Shown piece after piece: positions 18,350 through 27,215 of a DNA stretch of 64,000 bases. Location of the stretch: positions 2,480,001-2,544,000 of the forward strand of contig CP051247.1 in NCBI GenBank assembly GCA_017795105.1. The letters are read 5' to 3'. The DNA is from Planctomycetaceae bacterium (lineage in GTDB: Bacteria > Planctomycetota > Planctomycetia > Planctomycetales > Planctomycetaceae). The notes beneath the pieces are model-generated. The model did no database searches, had not been told where the DNA came from, and saw nothing but the letters and a program-made list of their open reading frames with translations. The position numbers and the translations under genes are program-made. Each line of letters begins with the position of its first letter. Positions within the stretch are counted from its first letter, which is position 1.

Positions 18350-18365
18350 ATGGCAATATGACCAT
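18350..18365. promoter_or_regulatory. Putative ArsR operator overlapping the arsR start
   Basis: Interrupted dyad ATGGCAATATGACCAT (outer arms ATGG/CCAT, central ATAT) covering the arsR start codon. Its core TGGCAATAyGACCA recurs at 18720. A TTGACG hexamer at 18323-18328 lies about one promoter length upstream, so a repressor here would block transcription. Confidence 0.45.
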
Positions 18366-18684
18366 AAGCGAAAAAGACCGCCGGCGCTACGAGGCCCGGG
18401 CGAAGATCGCCAAAGCGATGGCTCATCCGAGCCGTCTGTTCATGCTTGATCTTCTCCAGGAGCGGGAATTGTGCGTCGGTGAACTGACCGAAGCGGTCGG
18501 AGCCGATCAATCCACGGTCTCCAAGCATCTGGCGGTGCTGAAGGACGTCGGACTGGTCAGCGTTCGTAAAGAAGGCGCGTTGAGCTACTACAACCTGCAG
18601 TGCGGTTGCCTCGACGGCTTCTTCAACTGCATGGAAACCGTCCTGTTGACCGATCTCACGATGCGACGGGCTTCGGTCGAATAA
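18358..18684 (+). CDS. arsR: ArsR/SmtB-family repressor
   Basis: 108 residues, winged helix: KIAKAMAHPSRLFMLDLLQ, then LCVGELTEAVGADQSTVSKHLAVLKDVGLV (recognition helix) and the wing VRKEGALSYYNLQ. A C-terminal cluster QCGCLDGFFNC offers three cysteines and one more lies in ELCVGEL, which could form the As(III) site in place of the usual CVCxLC. It should repress the downstream ars genes until arsenite binds. The frame is open far upstream but the first Met giving the family start is at 18358. Confidence 0.88.
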   Translation: MTISEKDRRRYEARAKIAKAMAHPSRLFMLDLLQERELCVGELTEAVGADQSTVSKHLAVLKDVGLVSVRKEGALSYYNLQCGCLDGFFNCMETVLLTDLTMRRASVE

Positions 18685-18718
18685 ATTTTTTTCGTCATTT
18701 TCATGGCGTCATGGCGAT

Positions 18719-18734
18719 TTGGCAATACGACCAA
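18719..18734. promoter_or_regulatory. Second putative ArsR operator upstream of the ars structural genes
   Basis: Dyad TTGGCAATACGACCAA (arms TTGG/CCAA) sharing 13 of 14 core bases with the site at 18350, located between arsR and the small membrane gene, next to an AT-rich tract (18682-18690). Confidence 0.45.
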
Positions 18735-18753
18735 TTAGCAAAGAAGGGCAGAG

Positions 18754-18954
18754 ATGACTGAGGAGCAGGCCCCATCACAGTCTCCACCTCAGTCCTCTGA
18801 GTCGCGGGAGAGGAGCACCGACCGGAGCGTGGCTCGGTTTGTGATACCTCTCATTGTCCTGACGCTCGGGTTCGTCTGTTCGACCGGCGAGTTCTGGCTG
18901 TGGATCATTCTGACGATCTCACGCTGGACTTTCGGGCTCACCCCACAACCGTAA
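18754..18954 (+). CDS. Small single-pass membrane protein in the ars operon
   Basis: 66 residues: a polar, Ser/Glu-rich N-terminus of about 27 residues, then a hydrophobic stretch from about 30 to 58 (FVIPLIVLTLGFVCSTG and LWIILTISRW). An AAGGGCAGAG Shine-Dalgarno precedes the ATG. It sits between arsR and the first arsC on the same strand, downstream of a likely operator, so it is probably translated with the operon. I do not recognise the family; an accessory to Acr3 is a guess from position only. Confidence 0.55.
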   Translation: MTEEQAPSQSPPQSSESRERSTDRSVARFVIPLIVLTLGFVCSTGEFWLWIILTISRWTFGLTPQP

Positions 18955-18996
18955 TTCGCTTAAATCCATTTGGGATTCAACACGAGGTACTGAGAC

Positions 18997-19476
18997 TTGG
19001 AAATGAACTCCGACAAGCCGATCGTGCTTTTTCTCTGCACAGGGAACTCTGCCCGCAGCCAGATGGCCGAGGCCTTCCTGCGCACCCACGCCGGCGACCG
19101 CTTCGAAGCCCGCAGCGCCGGGCTCGAACCCAAAGGCGTTCATCCCCTCACCATCAGTGTGATGGAGGAAGTCGGTATCAGCCTGGAAGGACAGCACTCG
19201 AAATCACTCACCGAGTACCTCGGCAAGATCCCCGCTCGATATGTCATTTTCGTCTGCGAGAATGCCGAGCAATCCTGCCCGCGAGTCTGGCCATTCGCCC
19301 TCATGTCGTTCTGCATGCCATTCCCCGATCCGGCCGCGGTTGAAGGAACCGAAGAAGAACGCCTGCAGGCCTTCCGCGACGTCCGCGATCAGATCGAACA
19401 ACGGATCCTCGAATGGCTTCAGGCCATCCCGCACTCGAGCCAGGAGTCGGGAATCTCGCCTGCTCCGCCGCAGTAA
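18997..19476 (+). CDS. arsC: Arsenate reductase, LMW-phosphatase type (first copy)
   Basis: 159 residues (157 if the ATG at 19003 is used). The P-loop CTGNSARSQMAEAF and the two later cysteines in VIFVCENAEQSC give the Cys triad of thioredoxin-coupled ArsC; a DPAAVEG stretch carries the general-acid Asp. It reduces arsenate to arsenite for export. A TTG at 18997 has GAGG 9 bases upstream, whereas the ATG would leave 15, so the TTG may be the real start. The Ala in place of Cys within the P-loop (NSAR rather than NSCR) is tolerated. The tail beyond residue 145 is polar and unlike the second copy at 20760. Confidence 0.85.
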   Translation: MEMNSDKPIVLFLCTGNSARSQMAEAFLRTHAGDRFEARSAGLEPKGVHPLTISVMEEVGISLEGQHSKSLTEYLGKIPARYVIFVCENAEQSCPRVWPFALMSFCMPFPDPAAVEGTEEERLQAFRDVRDQIEQRILEWLQAIPHSSQESGISPAPPQ

Positions 19477-19509
19477 CATTCAAGGCAGCCACACACCAGG
19501 AGAAAAAGC

Positions 19510-20742
19510 ATGTCCGCTCCCTGTCCCGCCACCGAAGAACCGGCTGGTTCCATGGGTTTCTTTGAACGCTACCTCACACTTTGGGTCGCGCTCTGCATCG
19601 TTGCCGGGATTCTGCTCGGCAAGTTCGCTCCCGGCGTCGCACAGTCACTCGATGGCATGGCGCTGATGGTCAACGGCGCTCCCGTCGTCTCGATTCCGAT
19701 CGCGCTCTGCCTGTTCTTCATGATGTACCCCATCATGGTGAAAATCGATTTCGGCGAAGTCGTCCGAGCAGGCAAGGCAATGAAACCGGTCGGACTGACA
19801 CTAATCGTCAACTGGCTCATTAAGCCGTTCACGATGTATGCGATCGCGGCTTTCTTTCTGGGCTCGCTGTTTCTCGGATTCATCGGCCCCGAGGCTGTTG
19901 ATCACGTGAAGCTGCCGCTCGGCCAGGATCTCGACGTCGGTGCGCAGTACGGCTCCGGCGAAGTGGTTCTGATCAACGGTATGAAGATGCTCGAGGTGCC
20001 ACTGTGGCGGAGTTACCTCGCCGGCTGCATTCTGCTTGGGATCGCTCCCTGCACTGCGATGGTGCTCGTGTGGGGATATCTCGCTCGCGGCAACGACGGC
20101 CATACGCTCGTGATGGTCGCCATTAACTCTTTGACCATGCTCGTCCTCTACGGTGTCCTTGGCGGTTTTCTGCTCGGCGTCGGCAAACTTCCCGTACCCT
20201 GGGAAGCGCTGTTGTTGTCGATCGCGGTTTATGTCGCGTTGCCGCTGGTGGCCGGGTTTCTGTCGCGGAAGTGGATCATCGCCGCGAAGGGAGAAGACTG
20301 GTTCCGCGAGAAGTTTCTGCATTACCTGACGCCGGTTACGATTGCCGCGCTGCTGACCACACTGGTCCTGCTCTTCTCCTTCAAGGGCGAAATGATTCTG
20401 TCCAATCCGCTGACAATTCTCTGGATCGCCATCCCGCTGACCATTCAGACCGTGCTCATCTTCGTGATTGCCTACGCGGCTGCGAAAATGATGGGGCTGA
20501 GTTATGAAAACGCCGCTCCGACCGCGATGATTGGAGCGTCGAACCACTTTGAGGTTGCGATTGCGACCGCGGTCATGTTGTATGGACTTTCTTCCGGGGC
20601 GGCTCTGGCCACCGTGGTTGGTGTCCTGATTGAAGTCCCGCTGATGCTGATGCTTGTTCGCGTCTGTCTTCGAACACAGAACTGGTTTGTCGAAGAACGC
20701 ACGCCGCAACCGGAAACCGTCCCCACGTCCTCCATTTCCTGA
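19510..20742 (+). CDS. acr3: Arsenite efflux permease, Acr3 family
   Basis: 410 residues, about ten membrane helices. Acr3 features: FFERYLTLWVALCIVAGILLG at the N-terminus, the helix break carrying the conserved Cys in GIAPCTAMVLVW, and TAMIGASNHFEVAIATA. It exports As(OH)3/arsenite with the proton gradient. AGGAG 8 bases upstream supports the start. It stands between two arsC genes in a tight same-strand run. Confidence 0.92.
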   Translation: MSAPCPATEEPAGSMGFFERYLTLWVALCIVAGILLGKFAPGVAQSLDGMALMVNGAPVVSIPIALCLFFMMYPIMVKIDFGEVVRAGKAMKPVGLTLIVNWLIKPFTMYAIAAFFLGSLFLGFIGPEAVDHVKLPLGQDLDVGAQYGSGEVVLINGMKMLEVPLWRSYLAGCILLGIAPCTAMVLVWGYLARGNDGHTLVMVAINSLTMLVLYGVLGGFLLGVGKLPVPWEALLLSIAVYVALPLVAGFLSRKWIIAAKGEDWFREKFLHYLTPVTIAALLTTLVLLFSFKGEMILSNPLTILWIAIPLTIQTVLIFVIAYAAAKMMGLSYENAAPTAMIGASNHFEVAIATAVMLYGLSSGAALATVVGVLIEVPLMLMLVRVCLRTQNWFVEERTPQPETVPTSSIS

Positions 20743-20759
20743 CACAGGATTTTGATTTC

Positions 20760-21185
20760 ATGAGTAAACGCGTCCTGATTCTCTGCACCGGAAACTCCTG
20801 TCGTTCGCAGATGGCTGAAGCTCTCTGGCAGACGCTCGGCAACGGCGAATGGCAGGCGGAGTCGGCCGGATCGAAGCCCGCCGGTTACGTGCACCCCCTC
20901 GCCGTGAAAGCAATGAAGGAACTCGACATCGACATCTCGAATTACGAGAGCAAGTCGCTCGATCAGTTCCGCGAAGAACCGTTCGATCTTGTCGTGACCG
21001 TGTGCGACAACGCCCAGGAAGCCTGCCCGGTCTTCCCCGGCGGCGGCGAAGTCTTCCACTGGCCGTTCTACGATCCGGCGCATGCGACCGGCAGCGAAGA
21101 CGAACAACTCGTGGTCTTCCGCCGCGTCCGCGACGAGATCCGCGATCGCATTCAACAGTACCTCCACAACCCTTCTGCAAAGTGA
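20760..21185 (+). CDS. arsC: Arsenate reductase, LMW-phosphatase type (second copy)
   Basis: 141 residues with the canonical P-loop CTGNSCRSQMAEA, the triad partners in TVCDNAQEACPVFPGG and the acid in FYDPAHATG. Thioredoxin-linked reduction of arsenate is expected. It starts 17 bp after acr3 and ends 8 bp before arsI, so it is translated from the same message. It is clearly diverged from the copy at 18997 and is not a recent duplication. Confidence 0.9.
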   Translation: MSKRVLILCTGNSCRSQMAEALWQTLGNGEWQAESAGSKPAGYVHPLAVKAMKELDIDISNYESKSLDQFREEPFDLVVTVCDNAQEACPVFPGGGEVFHWPFYDPAHATGSEDEQLVVFRRVRDEIRDRIQQYLHNPSAK

Positions 21186-21193
21186 GGCTTCCG

Positions 21194-21685
21194 ATGACTC
21201 AGCAATCCGCCGTCGAATTCCCCGGCCAGTTCCGTCTGCATGTCGCTCTCAACGTGAAGAGCGTCGAAAAGTCGAAGCCGTTCTACGAGCTCCTGCTCGG
21301 CACCGCTCCGAGTAAAGAACGTCCCCGTTACGCGAAGTTCGAACCGGTCGATCCGTCGGTCAACCTGACCCTGAATGAAGTGACCGAAGACTTCGCCGTC
21401 GAAGGCGCGTCGGCTCACTTCGGGATTCAGGTCAAGAGCGTCGCGGAAGTGCACTCCGCAAAGGAGCGATTCGAGCAGGCCGGATTCCAGACCATCACGG
21501 AAGAGGCGACCACCTGTTGCTACGCGGTGCAGGACAAGGTCTGGGCCATCGATCCGGACGGGCACAAATGGGAGGTGTTCGTCGTGCTGCAGGCTGACGC
21601 CAAAGACGAGCTTTACGCTCAGGCCGGCTGCTGTGGCCCCGAGACCGTTTCGCTCAGCAGCTGTTCTCTGAACCCACCATCCTGA
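21194..21685 (+). CDS. arsI: ArsI/CadI-family metalloenzyme (C-As lyase type)
   Basis: 163 residues, vicinal-oxygen-chelate fold. Predicted metal ligands are His in FRLHVALNV, His in AHFGIQV and Glu in KWEVF; the vicinal cysteine pair TTCCYAVQDKVW matches the organoarsenical-binding Cys pair of ArsI. A further CCGP motif lies near the C-terminus. ArsI cleaves the C-As bond of trivalent methyl- or aryl-arsenicals using Fe(II) and O2; relatives named CadI are cadmium-induced with unclear activity. Its place at the end of the ars operon supports the arsenic role. The true start is the ATG at 21194, since upstream codons overlap arsC. Confidence 0.82.
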   Translation: MTQQSAVEFPGQFRLHVALNVKSVEKSKPFYELLLGTAPSKERPRYAKFEPVDPSVNLTLNEVTEDFAVEGASAHFGIQVKSVAEVHSAKERFEQAGFQTITEEATTCCYAVQDKVWAIDPDGHKWEVFVVLQADAKDELYAQAGCCGPETVSLSSCSLNPPS

Positions 21686-21750
21686 CGGTTCGAGTCACAA
21701 TCGGCGGCTAGGATGTTTTCAGCCCCATACGCACGCAGTTGAGATCGAAC

Positions 21751-21906
21751 GGGTGGCCCGTCCGCCTTTGCGGGGGGGTCGCGCCAGCGACAAGAGGCAG
21801 CGCCATCCGCGATCGACTTTCGTGAAATCTTCCGATCTCGAAGAACTCTCATCCATGGCGCGACCTCTTGTGACTTCGTCACGCGCCCGTAACGGACGGG
21901 CCTCCC
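21751..21906. repeat. BIME-like inverted pair of two-hairpin REP units (family F)
   Basis: Left unit 21751-21798: foot GGGTGGC, a GC-rich hairpin, then GTCGC-GCCA-GCGAC and CAAGAGGC. Right unit 21861-21906 is inverted: hairpin GCCCGT/ACGGGC and GTGACGAAGTCAC. The 156-bp element occupies the gap between arsI and the alkaline phosphatase; I see nothing else in 21686-22030. Confidence 0.65.
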
Positions 21907-22030
21907 CTCGTCGATTTCAGAGACTTACTGTACTTGAAGCCAATGGATTGGCTTGATTTCCGCCCCCCTGTCCACAAGCATACGGGAACACGAAAGTCCC
22001 ACCCGCTTCCCCCCGCCCGGATTCGATTTC

Positions 22031-23677
22031 ATGCCCCGCCGATTCTCGCTGCTGCTGTTCTCACTCGCCGCTCTGTTCTGCTCTTCCGTCGCGACTGCAC
22101 AAGACCATGTCCGCGATCTGCAGACGAAGGCCATCGAAGACGGCAAAGCTGAATTCGGTCATTGGGGCTGGGAGCAGGACAACTACAAACTGTGGGGCAC
22201 TCACTCGAACCGTCTGATTCCGGTCTACACGTTCGGCACGCTCAATGCCGGCCCGGGAATTGATCTGACCTCCTATCAGGGAGAGAACAGCCCCTATCGC
22301 AGCCCGGCAGCCGTTCGACAGATCTACGGCCGGGTCCCTCAGGGTACCGTGAATCCCAAGGCCGACTACTTCGACCAGACCAACATTTACGACATCCAGC
22401 TCGCCGCCTTGCGAGCCGGGAAGAAGCACGTTTTTCTGGTCGTCTTCGATGGAATGGACTGGCAGACGACCCGAGCCGCCAGCATCCATAAGACTGGAAC
22501 GATTGCTTACGATTCCGGTCGCGGCACCGGACTGCATATGCAGGACTACAAAGCCGGCGGAACCACACAGTTCGGCTGGATGGTCACCTCTCCCTGGGCG
22601 GACGACATCAAGATCGATATCGACAAGCAGACGGTCGCCTACGATGTGACCCCGAAGTTCGGCGGCTATGCAGCCGAGATCGCCGGCGAGTTTCCTTGGT
22701 CCCCGTCCACCGATCTGCAATACCTGGTCGGCAAAGCAGAAGACGAAACGTTTCAGCAGGCCTACACCGACTCGTCCAGCTCGGCCAGTTCGATGACCGC
22801 CGGCATCAAGACGTTCAACTCCAGTGTGAATGTCGATCCGGAAGGAGTGCAGGTTTCGACTATCGCCCGTATCGCTCAACTGCGGGGCATGAAGGCAGGA
22901 GCCGTCACCAGCGTGCCGATCAGTCACGCCACGCCGGCTGCGACTTACGCTCACAATGTCGCTCGCGATGACTATCAGGATCTGACTCGCGATCTGCTCG
23001 GACTCAAATCGGTCAGCCATCCGGAACCAACCTGGCCGGGGCTCGATGTTCTCATCGGCTGCGGCTACGGCGTGGAACGCAACAAGGATTCCGGACAGGG
23101 CGAGAACTTCGTCCCCGGCAACGCGTATCTGGCGGAGCAGGATCTGCTGGCGATCGACGTCCGCTCCGGTGGACCTTATGTCGTGGCGACGCGCACCGAA
23201 GGCATTCCCGGCCCGGAGCTGCTGGAAGTGAAAGCGACCGATGCCATTGAACAGGGCAAGCGCCTCTTTGGCTTCTTCGGCACCTCCAAAGGTCATCTTC
23301 CCTTCCAGACCGCCAACGGCGACTTCAATCCGACCGTCGGCCGCTCGGATACCAAAGAGGAATACACCGAAGGCGACATCAGAGAGAATCCGACGCTGAG
23401 CGATTTCACCCGCCAGGCGATCCGTGTCCTTTCGCATGACGACCAGCCGTTCTGGCTGATGGTCGAAGCCGGCGACGTCGACTGGGCCAACCACGACAAC
23501 AACGTCGACAACTCCATCGGAGCGGTCCTCAGCGGCGATGCCGCCGTGAAGGTCATCACCGACTGGGTCGAAGCCGAAAGCAACTGGGACGAATCGCTCC
23601 TGATCGTCACCGCCGATCACGGCCACTATCTCGTCCTCGAAAAGCCCGAACTCCTGCTCGAACCCTCAAAAAAGTAG
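22031..23677 (+). CDS. Secreted alkaline phosphatase (PhoA family)
   Basis: 548 residues, Sec signal peptide about 1-23 (ending ATAQ). Alkaline-phosphatase features: VVFDGMDWQTT (first metal Asp), the nucleophile in TDSSSSASSMTAG (family consensus DSAASAT), SHATPAAT, and VTADHGHYL carrying the metal ligands. It releases phosphate from phosphomonoesters in the periplasm. Start at 22031 begins the signal peptide; the upstream ATG at 21953 lies beyond a REP element. Position after the ars operon may be chance, since a 345-bp repeat-bearing gap separates them. Confidence 0.88.
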   Translation: MPRRFSLLLFSLAALFCSSVATAQDHVRDLQTKAIEDGKAEFGHWGWEQDNYKLWGTHSNRLIPVYTFGTLNAGPGIDLTSYQGENSPYRSPAAVRQIYGRVPQGTVNPKADYFDQTNIYDIQLAALRAGKKHVFLVVFDGMDWQTTRAASIHKTGTIAYDSGRGTGLHMQDYKAGGTTQFGWMVTSPWADDIKIDIDKQTVAYDVTPKFGGYAAEIAGEFPWSPSTDLQYLVGKAEDETFQQAYTDSSSSASSMTAGIKTFNSSVNVDPEGVQVSTIARIAQLRGMKAGAVTSVPISHATPAATYAHNVARDDYQDLTRDLLGLKSVSHPEPTWPGLDVLIGCGYGVERNKDSGQGENFVPGNAYLAEQDLLAIDVRSGGPYVVATRTEGIPGPELLEVKATDAIEQGKRLFGFFGTSKGHLPFQTANGDFNPTVGRSDTKEEYTEGDIRENPTLSDFTRQAIRVLSHDDQPFWLMVEAGDVDWANHDNNVDNSIGAVLSGDAAVKVITDWVEAESNWDESLLIVTADHGHYLVLEKPELLLEPSKK

Positions 23678-23763
23678 GGAGCGTCTCGACGCACCACTCT
23701 CTCACTGGCCCGTGATCAACTTTGCGCACCGACGCTGAGGCAATCTGCGTAGGTCGATTGAGT

Positions 23764-23926
23764 CAACCACAGAGGCACAGAGGACACGGAGAGCTTTCGT
23801 TTTAACAATGCTCGAACATGTATGAACGGGTTCTTCTCAGATTCGTTCCTGCCTGAAGAGTCCCAGATCACACTTCCGCCGCCACACTGTAATCTCTGTG
23901 TTCTCCGTGCCTCCGTGGTGAACTCC
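23764..23926. repeat. Inverted repeat element, family E copy 1
   Basis: CCACAGAGGCACAGAGGACA at 23767-23786 and an inverted counterpart at 23891-23926 (CTCTGTGTTCTCCGTGCCTC). The 163-bp element resembles the one at 25261. The rest of 23678-24175 shows no gene or other feature I can name. Confidence 0.7.
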
Positions 23927-24175
23927 ACTCCTGTTGAACAGGGCATGCGAGTTTGAAGCAGCCACGAACGGCAGGCGGGAGCATACCCGACAAGGTTGCC
24001 CAGCCGGGACTGATGGTCGACACCGGCAAATCGTGAATCTACTTGACCTCCGCGTCGGCATTTGGCAACACTAGGACGAAAGCGACGGAAGAACGAAGCG
24101 AGACGCAGGTCTGCGATCGCGATCTTCGAGTCGTTCCCAGTCAGGCTCTCGTCCTTTCAGCAACACGGAGTGCTC

Positions 24176-24652
24176 ATGCCGATTACCATGAACGATCTGA
24201 CCATCAGCCCAGAGGGCGTTGACATGAACTCGCTTCTCAGCGACTGGTCCTGGGCCATGCCCGAGCCGCTTCGCCCAGTTCTGCTTACGGCTATGGGAGA
24301 TGCGTTCGCTCAGGGTGAGTCGGGTTCGGTGTACTTCGTCGATATGGTCGAGGGAACAATCAACCCGGTCGCCGATGATGGAGCTTCGTTCCAATCGCTG
24401 CTGTCCGACAAGCAGTTCGTCACCAATTACATGTTCCCCTCGCGGATCGTGCAGCTGCGGAACGCCGGAAAAACGCTCGACTCCCAGCAGGTCTACAGCC
24501 ACAAACAACCGCTCGTCCTCGGCGGCGACGACGACACAGACAACGTCGAAACCGTCGACGTCAGCGTTCATGTCAGCATTCACGGCCAGATCCATCGTCA
24601 GGTGAAAGACCTTCCCGACGGAGCCTCCATCGACAACATCAAGATTGAATAG
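24176..24652 (+). CDS. T6SS Tdi1-type immunity-like protein (DUF1851 family)
   Basis: 158 residues. The N-terminal LLSDWSWAMPEPLRPVLLTA, the middle GDAFAQGESGSVYFVDMVEG and the C-terminal YSHKQPLVLGGDDD...GQIHRQVKDLPDG follow the GAD/Tdi1-C (DUF1851) pattern seen in orphan immunity proteins. CGGAG 7 bases before the ATG at 24176 supports this start. No cognate toxin or T6SS gene is nearby, so an orphan immunity or housekeeping role is equally possible. It lies between family E repeats, followed by a DUF2004 gene. Confidence 0.6.
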   Translation: MPITMNDLTISPEGVDMNSLLSDWSWAMPEPLRPVLLTAMGDAFAQGESGSVYFVDMVEGTINPVADDGASFQSLLSDKQFVTNYMFPSRIVQLRNAGKTLDSQQVYSHKQPLVLGGDDDTDNVETVDVSVHVSIHGQIHRQVKDLPDGASIDNIKIE

Positions 24653-24710
24653 CACTCAGAGAGCGACTCTGTGCTTCCCGTAACCACTTCGTCTTAACTA
24701 TGGCGGTGAG

Positions 24711-24731
24711 GTTCACCACAGAGACACACTT
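24711..24731 (+). repeat. Degenerate single family E unit
   Basis: CACCACAGAGACACA plus flank, an orphan half of the family E element, between the two small genes at 24176 and 24796. Confidence 0.4.
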
Positions 24732-24795
24732 GTTGAACGCAGTGACAACATTCCCAGATCGTTCAGCGTCCGGCATAACGCAAAGGAGCTTCCGG

Positions 24796-25131
24796 GTGGG
24801 CCAGGATCAAGCGGAAATCACACGGCGAACAGCCGCTGCTCTGGACGCAATCCAGAAGGCGTTCGCCGAGGGCGACGACGCCGTCACCCTCTTCGTATCT
24901 CACCATCTCGAAGAGATTGAAGAGGCTTACTGGCAGAAACACGCCGGGACGCCCCATCCGACCGATCAGCAGGTGCTTGATATCCTCGTCCTCGCGGACC
25001 ACTGGGATGAAGACGACGACGAAGGGATTCAAACGTTCGACTTCACTCTCCCCGGCGACGCAACCAATTATCTGATCTCGGTCTACTTCACCGACGACGG
25101 ACAGGTCGACTACGTCACGATGGAAAGCTGA
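24796..25131 (+). CDS. DUF2004-like small acidic protein
   Basis: 111 residues from a GTG preceded at ideal spacing by AAGGAG (24783-24788). The C-terminal half FDFTLPGDATNYLISVYFTDDG and the final VDYVTMES fit the DUF2004 pattern; the protein is very acidic in the middle (DHWDEDDDEG). Function unknown; family members occur near immunity or SMI1/SUKH-type genes. An in-frame ATG at 24700 would translate a repeat unit and is rejected. Confidence 0.6.
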   Translation: MGQDQAEITRRTAAALDAIQKAFAEGDDAVTLFVSHHLEEIEEAYWQKHAGTPHPTDQQVLDILVLADHWDEDDDEGIQTFDFTLPGDATNYLISVYFTDDGQVDYVTMES

Positions 25132-25260
25132 CTCCGCTCTGCCATCGAAAAGTCGGGGATCGCGAAGCCGTTGAGTGCGTCTTGACGCACCAGATTCTAC
25201 GCGAAGCGCGATTGATCGTACGTGGCACAATACCAAGTCGATGTGCATGAGGTGTTTGGT

Positions 25261-25419
25261 CCACCACAGAGACACAGAGGACACGGAGAGCTGGTGGTTC
25301 AACGACGTTCATTCCCGGATGAACGTCATCCATTGAGAGTATGAGAGTGACGACCTCGTCTCCACTCGTCGGTCGGATATGGGAATCTCTGTGTTCTCTG
25401 TGCCTCTGTGGTTAACTCC
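25261..25419. repeat. Inverted repeat element, family E copy 2
   Basis: CCACCACAGAGACACAGAGG begins at 25261 and the inverted arm at 25383-25419 ends GCCTCTGTGGTTAACTCC. 159 bp, same plan as 23764-23926; both are followed by a shared CGAACGGCAGG motif (23966 and 25459 regions). The stretch 25132-25500 holds nothing else I can support. Confidence 0.7.
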
Positions 25420-25506
25420 TTCGCGTTGACCGCAGTACCAGTGCTTTACCTGTAATCAACGAACGGCAGGTGCGAGCCTGAGCTGCATTTGAGGCCCCCC
25501 GCGCAT

Positions 25507-25540
25507 AAAAAAATCACGCCTGTTTTCACAGGCGTGATTT
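25507..25540 (-). terminator. Intrinsic terminator of the cupredoxin gene
   Basis: Stem AAATCACGCCTGT/ACAGGCGTGATTT with a 4-nt loop, followed on the minus strand by seven T residues (the A run at 25507-25513). It lies 25 bp past the stop of the gene at 25565. Confidence 0.88.
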
Positions 25541-25564
25541 GTCGTTTCAGCAGCGGCTCAGTGA

Positions 25565-26323
<759 letters not shown>

Positions 26324-26666
26324 GAGAAACTCCTCGTCTTTCAGATCTCTTCTAGAATGTGTCACGATTTAAGCCGACCGCACCGGTGGGTTTCTTTCGC
26401 TCGCAGCAGGCGGGTGCTGCCGGAGGGTGGGTCGTGTAGGCACCATCAACTGGTGAGACGGAGACCGGAACGCACGTATCTGTACCGCCCGATCTCCCGC
26501 AGGCAGGATGTCATATCACGCCCCATCTTACCAGCGAACAAACATAACGGCGAGTGTTTATTTGCCGAAATTCCCTGCCACTACTGAATTTTGGGCACGT
26601 CCGGCGCATAATGCACGCCCAGTTTTCCCAAGTTTTTCAACGACTCCAGACCGATTCCCTGACGAC
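26324..26666. other. Intergenic region, no gene
   Basis: Divergent spacer between the cupredoxin and EVE genes. It holds the cupredoxin Shine-Dalgarno and a possible lone palindrome with a GTAG foot near 26437 (GTAGGCACCATCAACTGGTG). Nothing else is supported. Confidence 0.5.
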
Positions 26667-27197
26667 ATGCCTGCCAAGAAAAAGACCGCCCCCAAAGCTG
26701 CTTCCACATCCTCGAAAACGTCTGGCCCGCGTTACTGGCTGATGAAATCGGAGGAAAGCTGCTACTCGATTGATCATCTGGCCGCCGAGAAGAACAAGAC
26801 CACGTTCTGGGACGGCATCCGCAACTACCAGGCACGGAACATGTTGCGGGACGAGATCAAGAAGGGAGACGGCGTGCTGTTTTACCACAGCAACTGCGAT
26901 CCGCTCGTCATCGCCGGCACGGCCAAAGTGGTCAAAGAAGGCTACGCCGATCACACCGCATTCGATCCTGTCGAGAAGCACTACGATCCGAAGAGCGATC
27001 CAGACAACCCGACCTGGTACATGGTCGATATCAAGCTGGTGAAGAAGTTCCCCGAGCCGGTCACCCGCGACATGCTCAAGGAAGATTCCGTCACGAAGAA
27101 CATGATGGTCCTCGCCCGAGGCTCGCGGCTTTCGGTTCAGCCGGTGACCGAAGAAGAATGGAAAGCGGTTCACCAACTCGCCGGCATCAAACCGTAA
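26667..27197 (+). CDS. EVE-domain protein (thymocyte nuclear protein 1-like)
   Basis: 176 residues: a basic 25-residue tail (MPAKKKTAPK) then an EVE domain, RYWLMKSEESCYSIDHL, TTFWDGIRNYQARNMLR, GDGVLFYHSN and later NPTWYMVDIKLVKKF. The PUA-like EVE fold binds modified bases in DNA or RNA, e.g. 5-methyl- or hydroxymethyl-cytosine. Met at 26667 starts the basic tail; an ATG at 26508 would add unlike sequence. It converges with murD. Confidence 0.85.
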   Translation: MPAKKKTAPKAASTSSKTSGPRYWLMKSEESCYSIDHLAAEKNKTTFWDGIRNYQARNMLRDEIKKGDGVLFYHSNCDPLVIAGTAKVVKEGYADHTAFDPVEKHYDPKSDPDNPTWYMVDIKLVKKFPEPVTRDMLKEDSVTKNMMVLARGSRLSVQPVTEEEWKAVHQLAGIKP

Positions 27198-27215
27198 TCG
27201 CCTTCGACGCCGCGT

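Noticed and set aside
18323..18358. Leaderless arsR promoter
   Set aside because: TTGACG and a GATCAT at 17-bp spacing would place the start at the ATG, but the -10 is poor and the overlap with the dyad is a better explanation.
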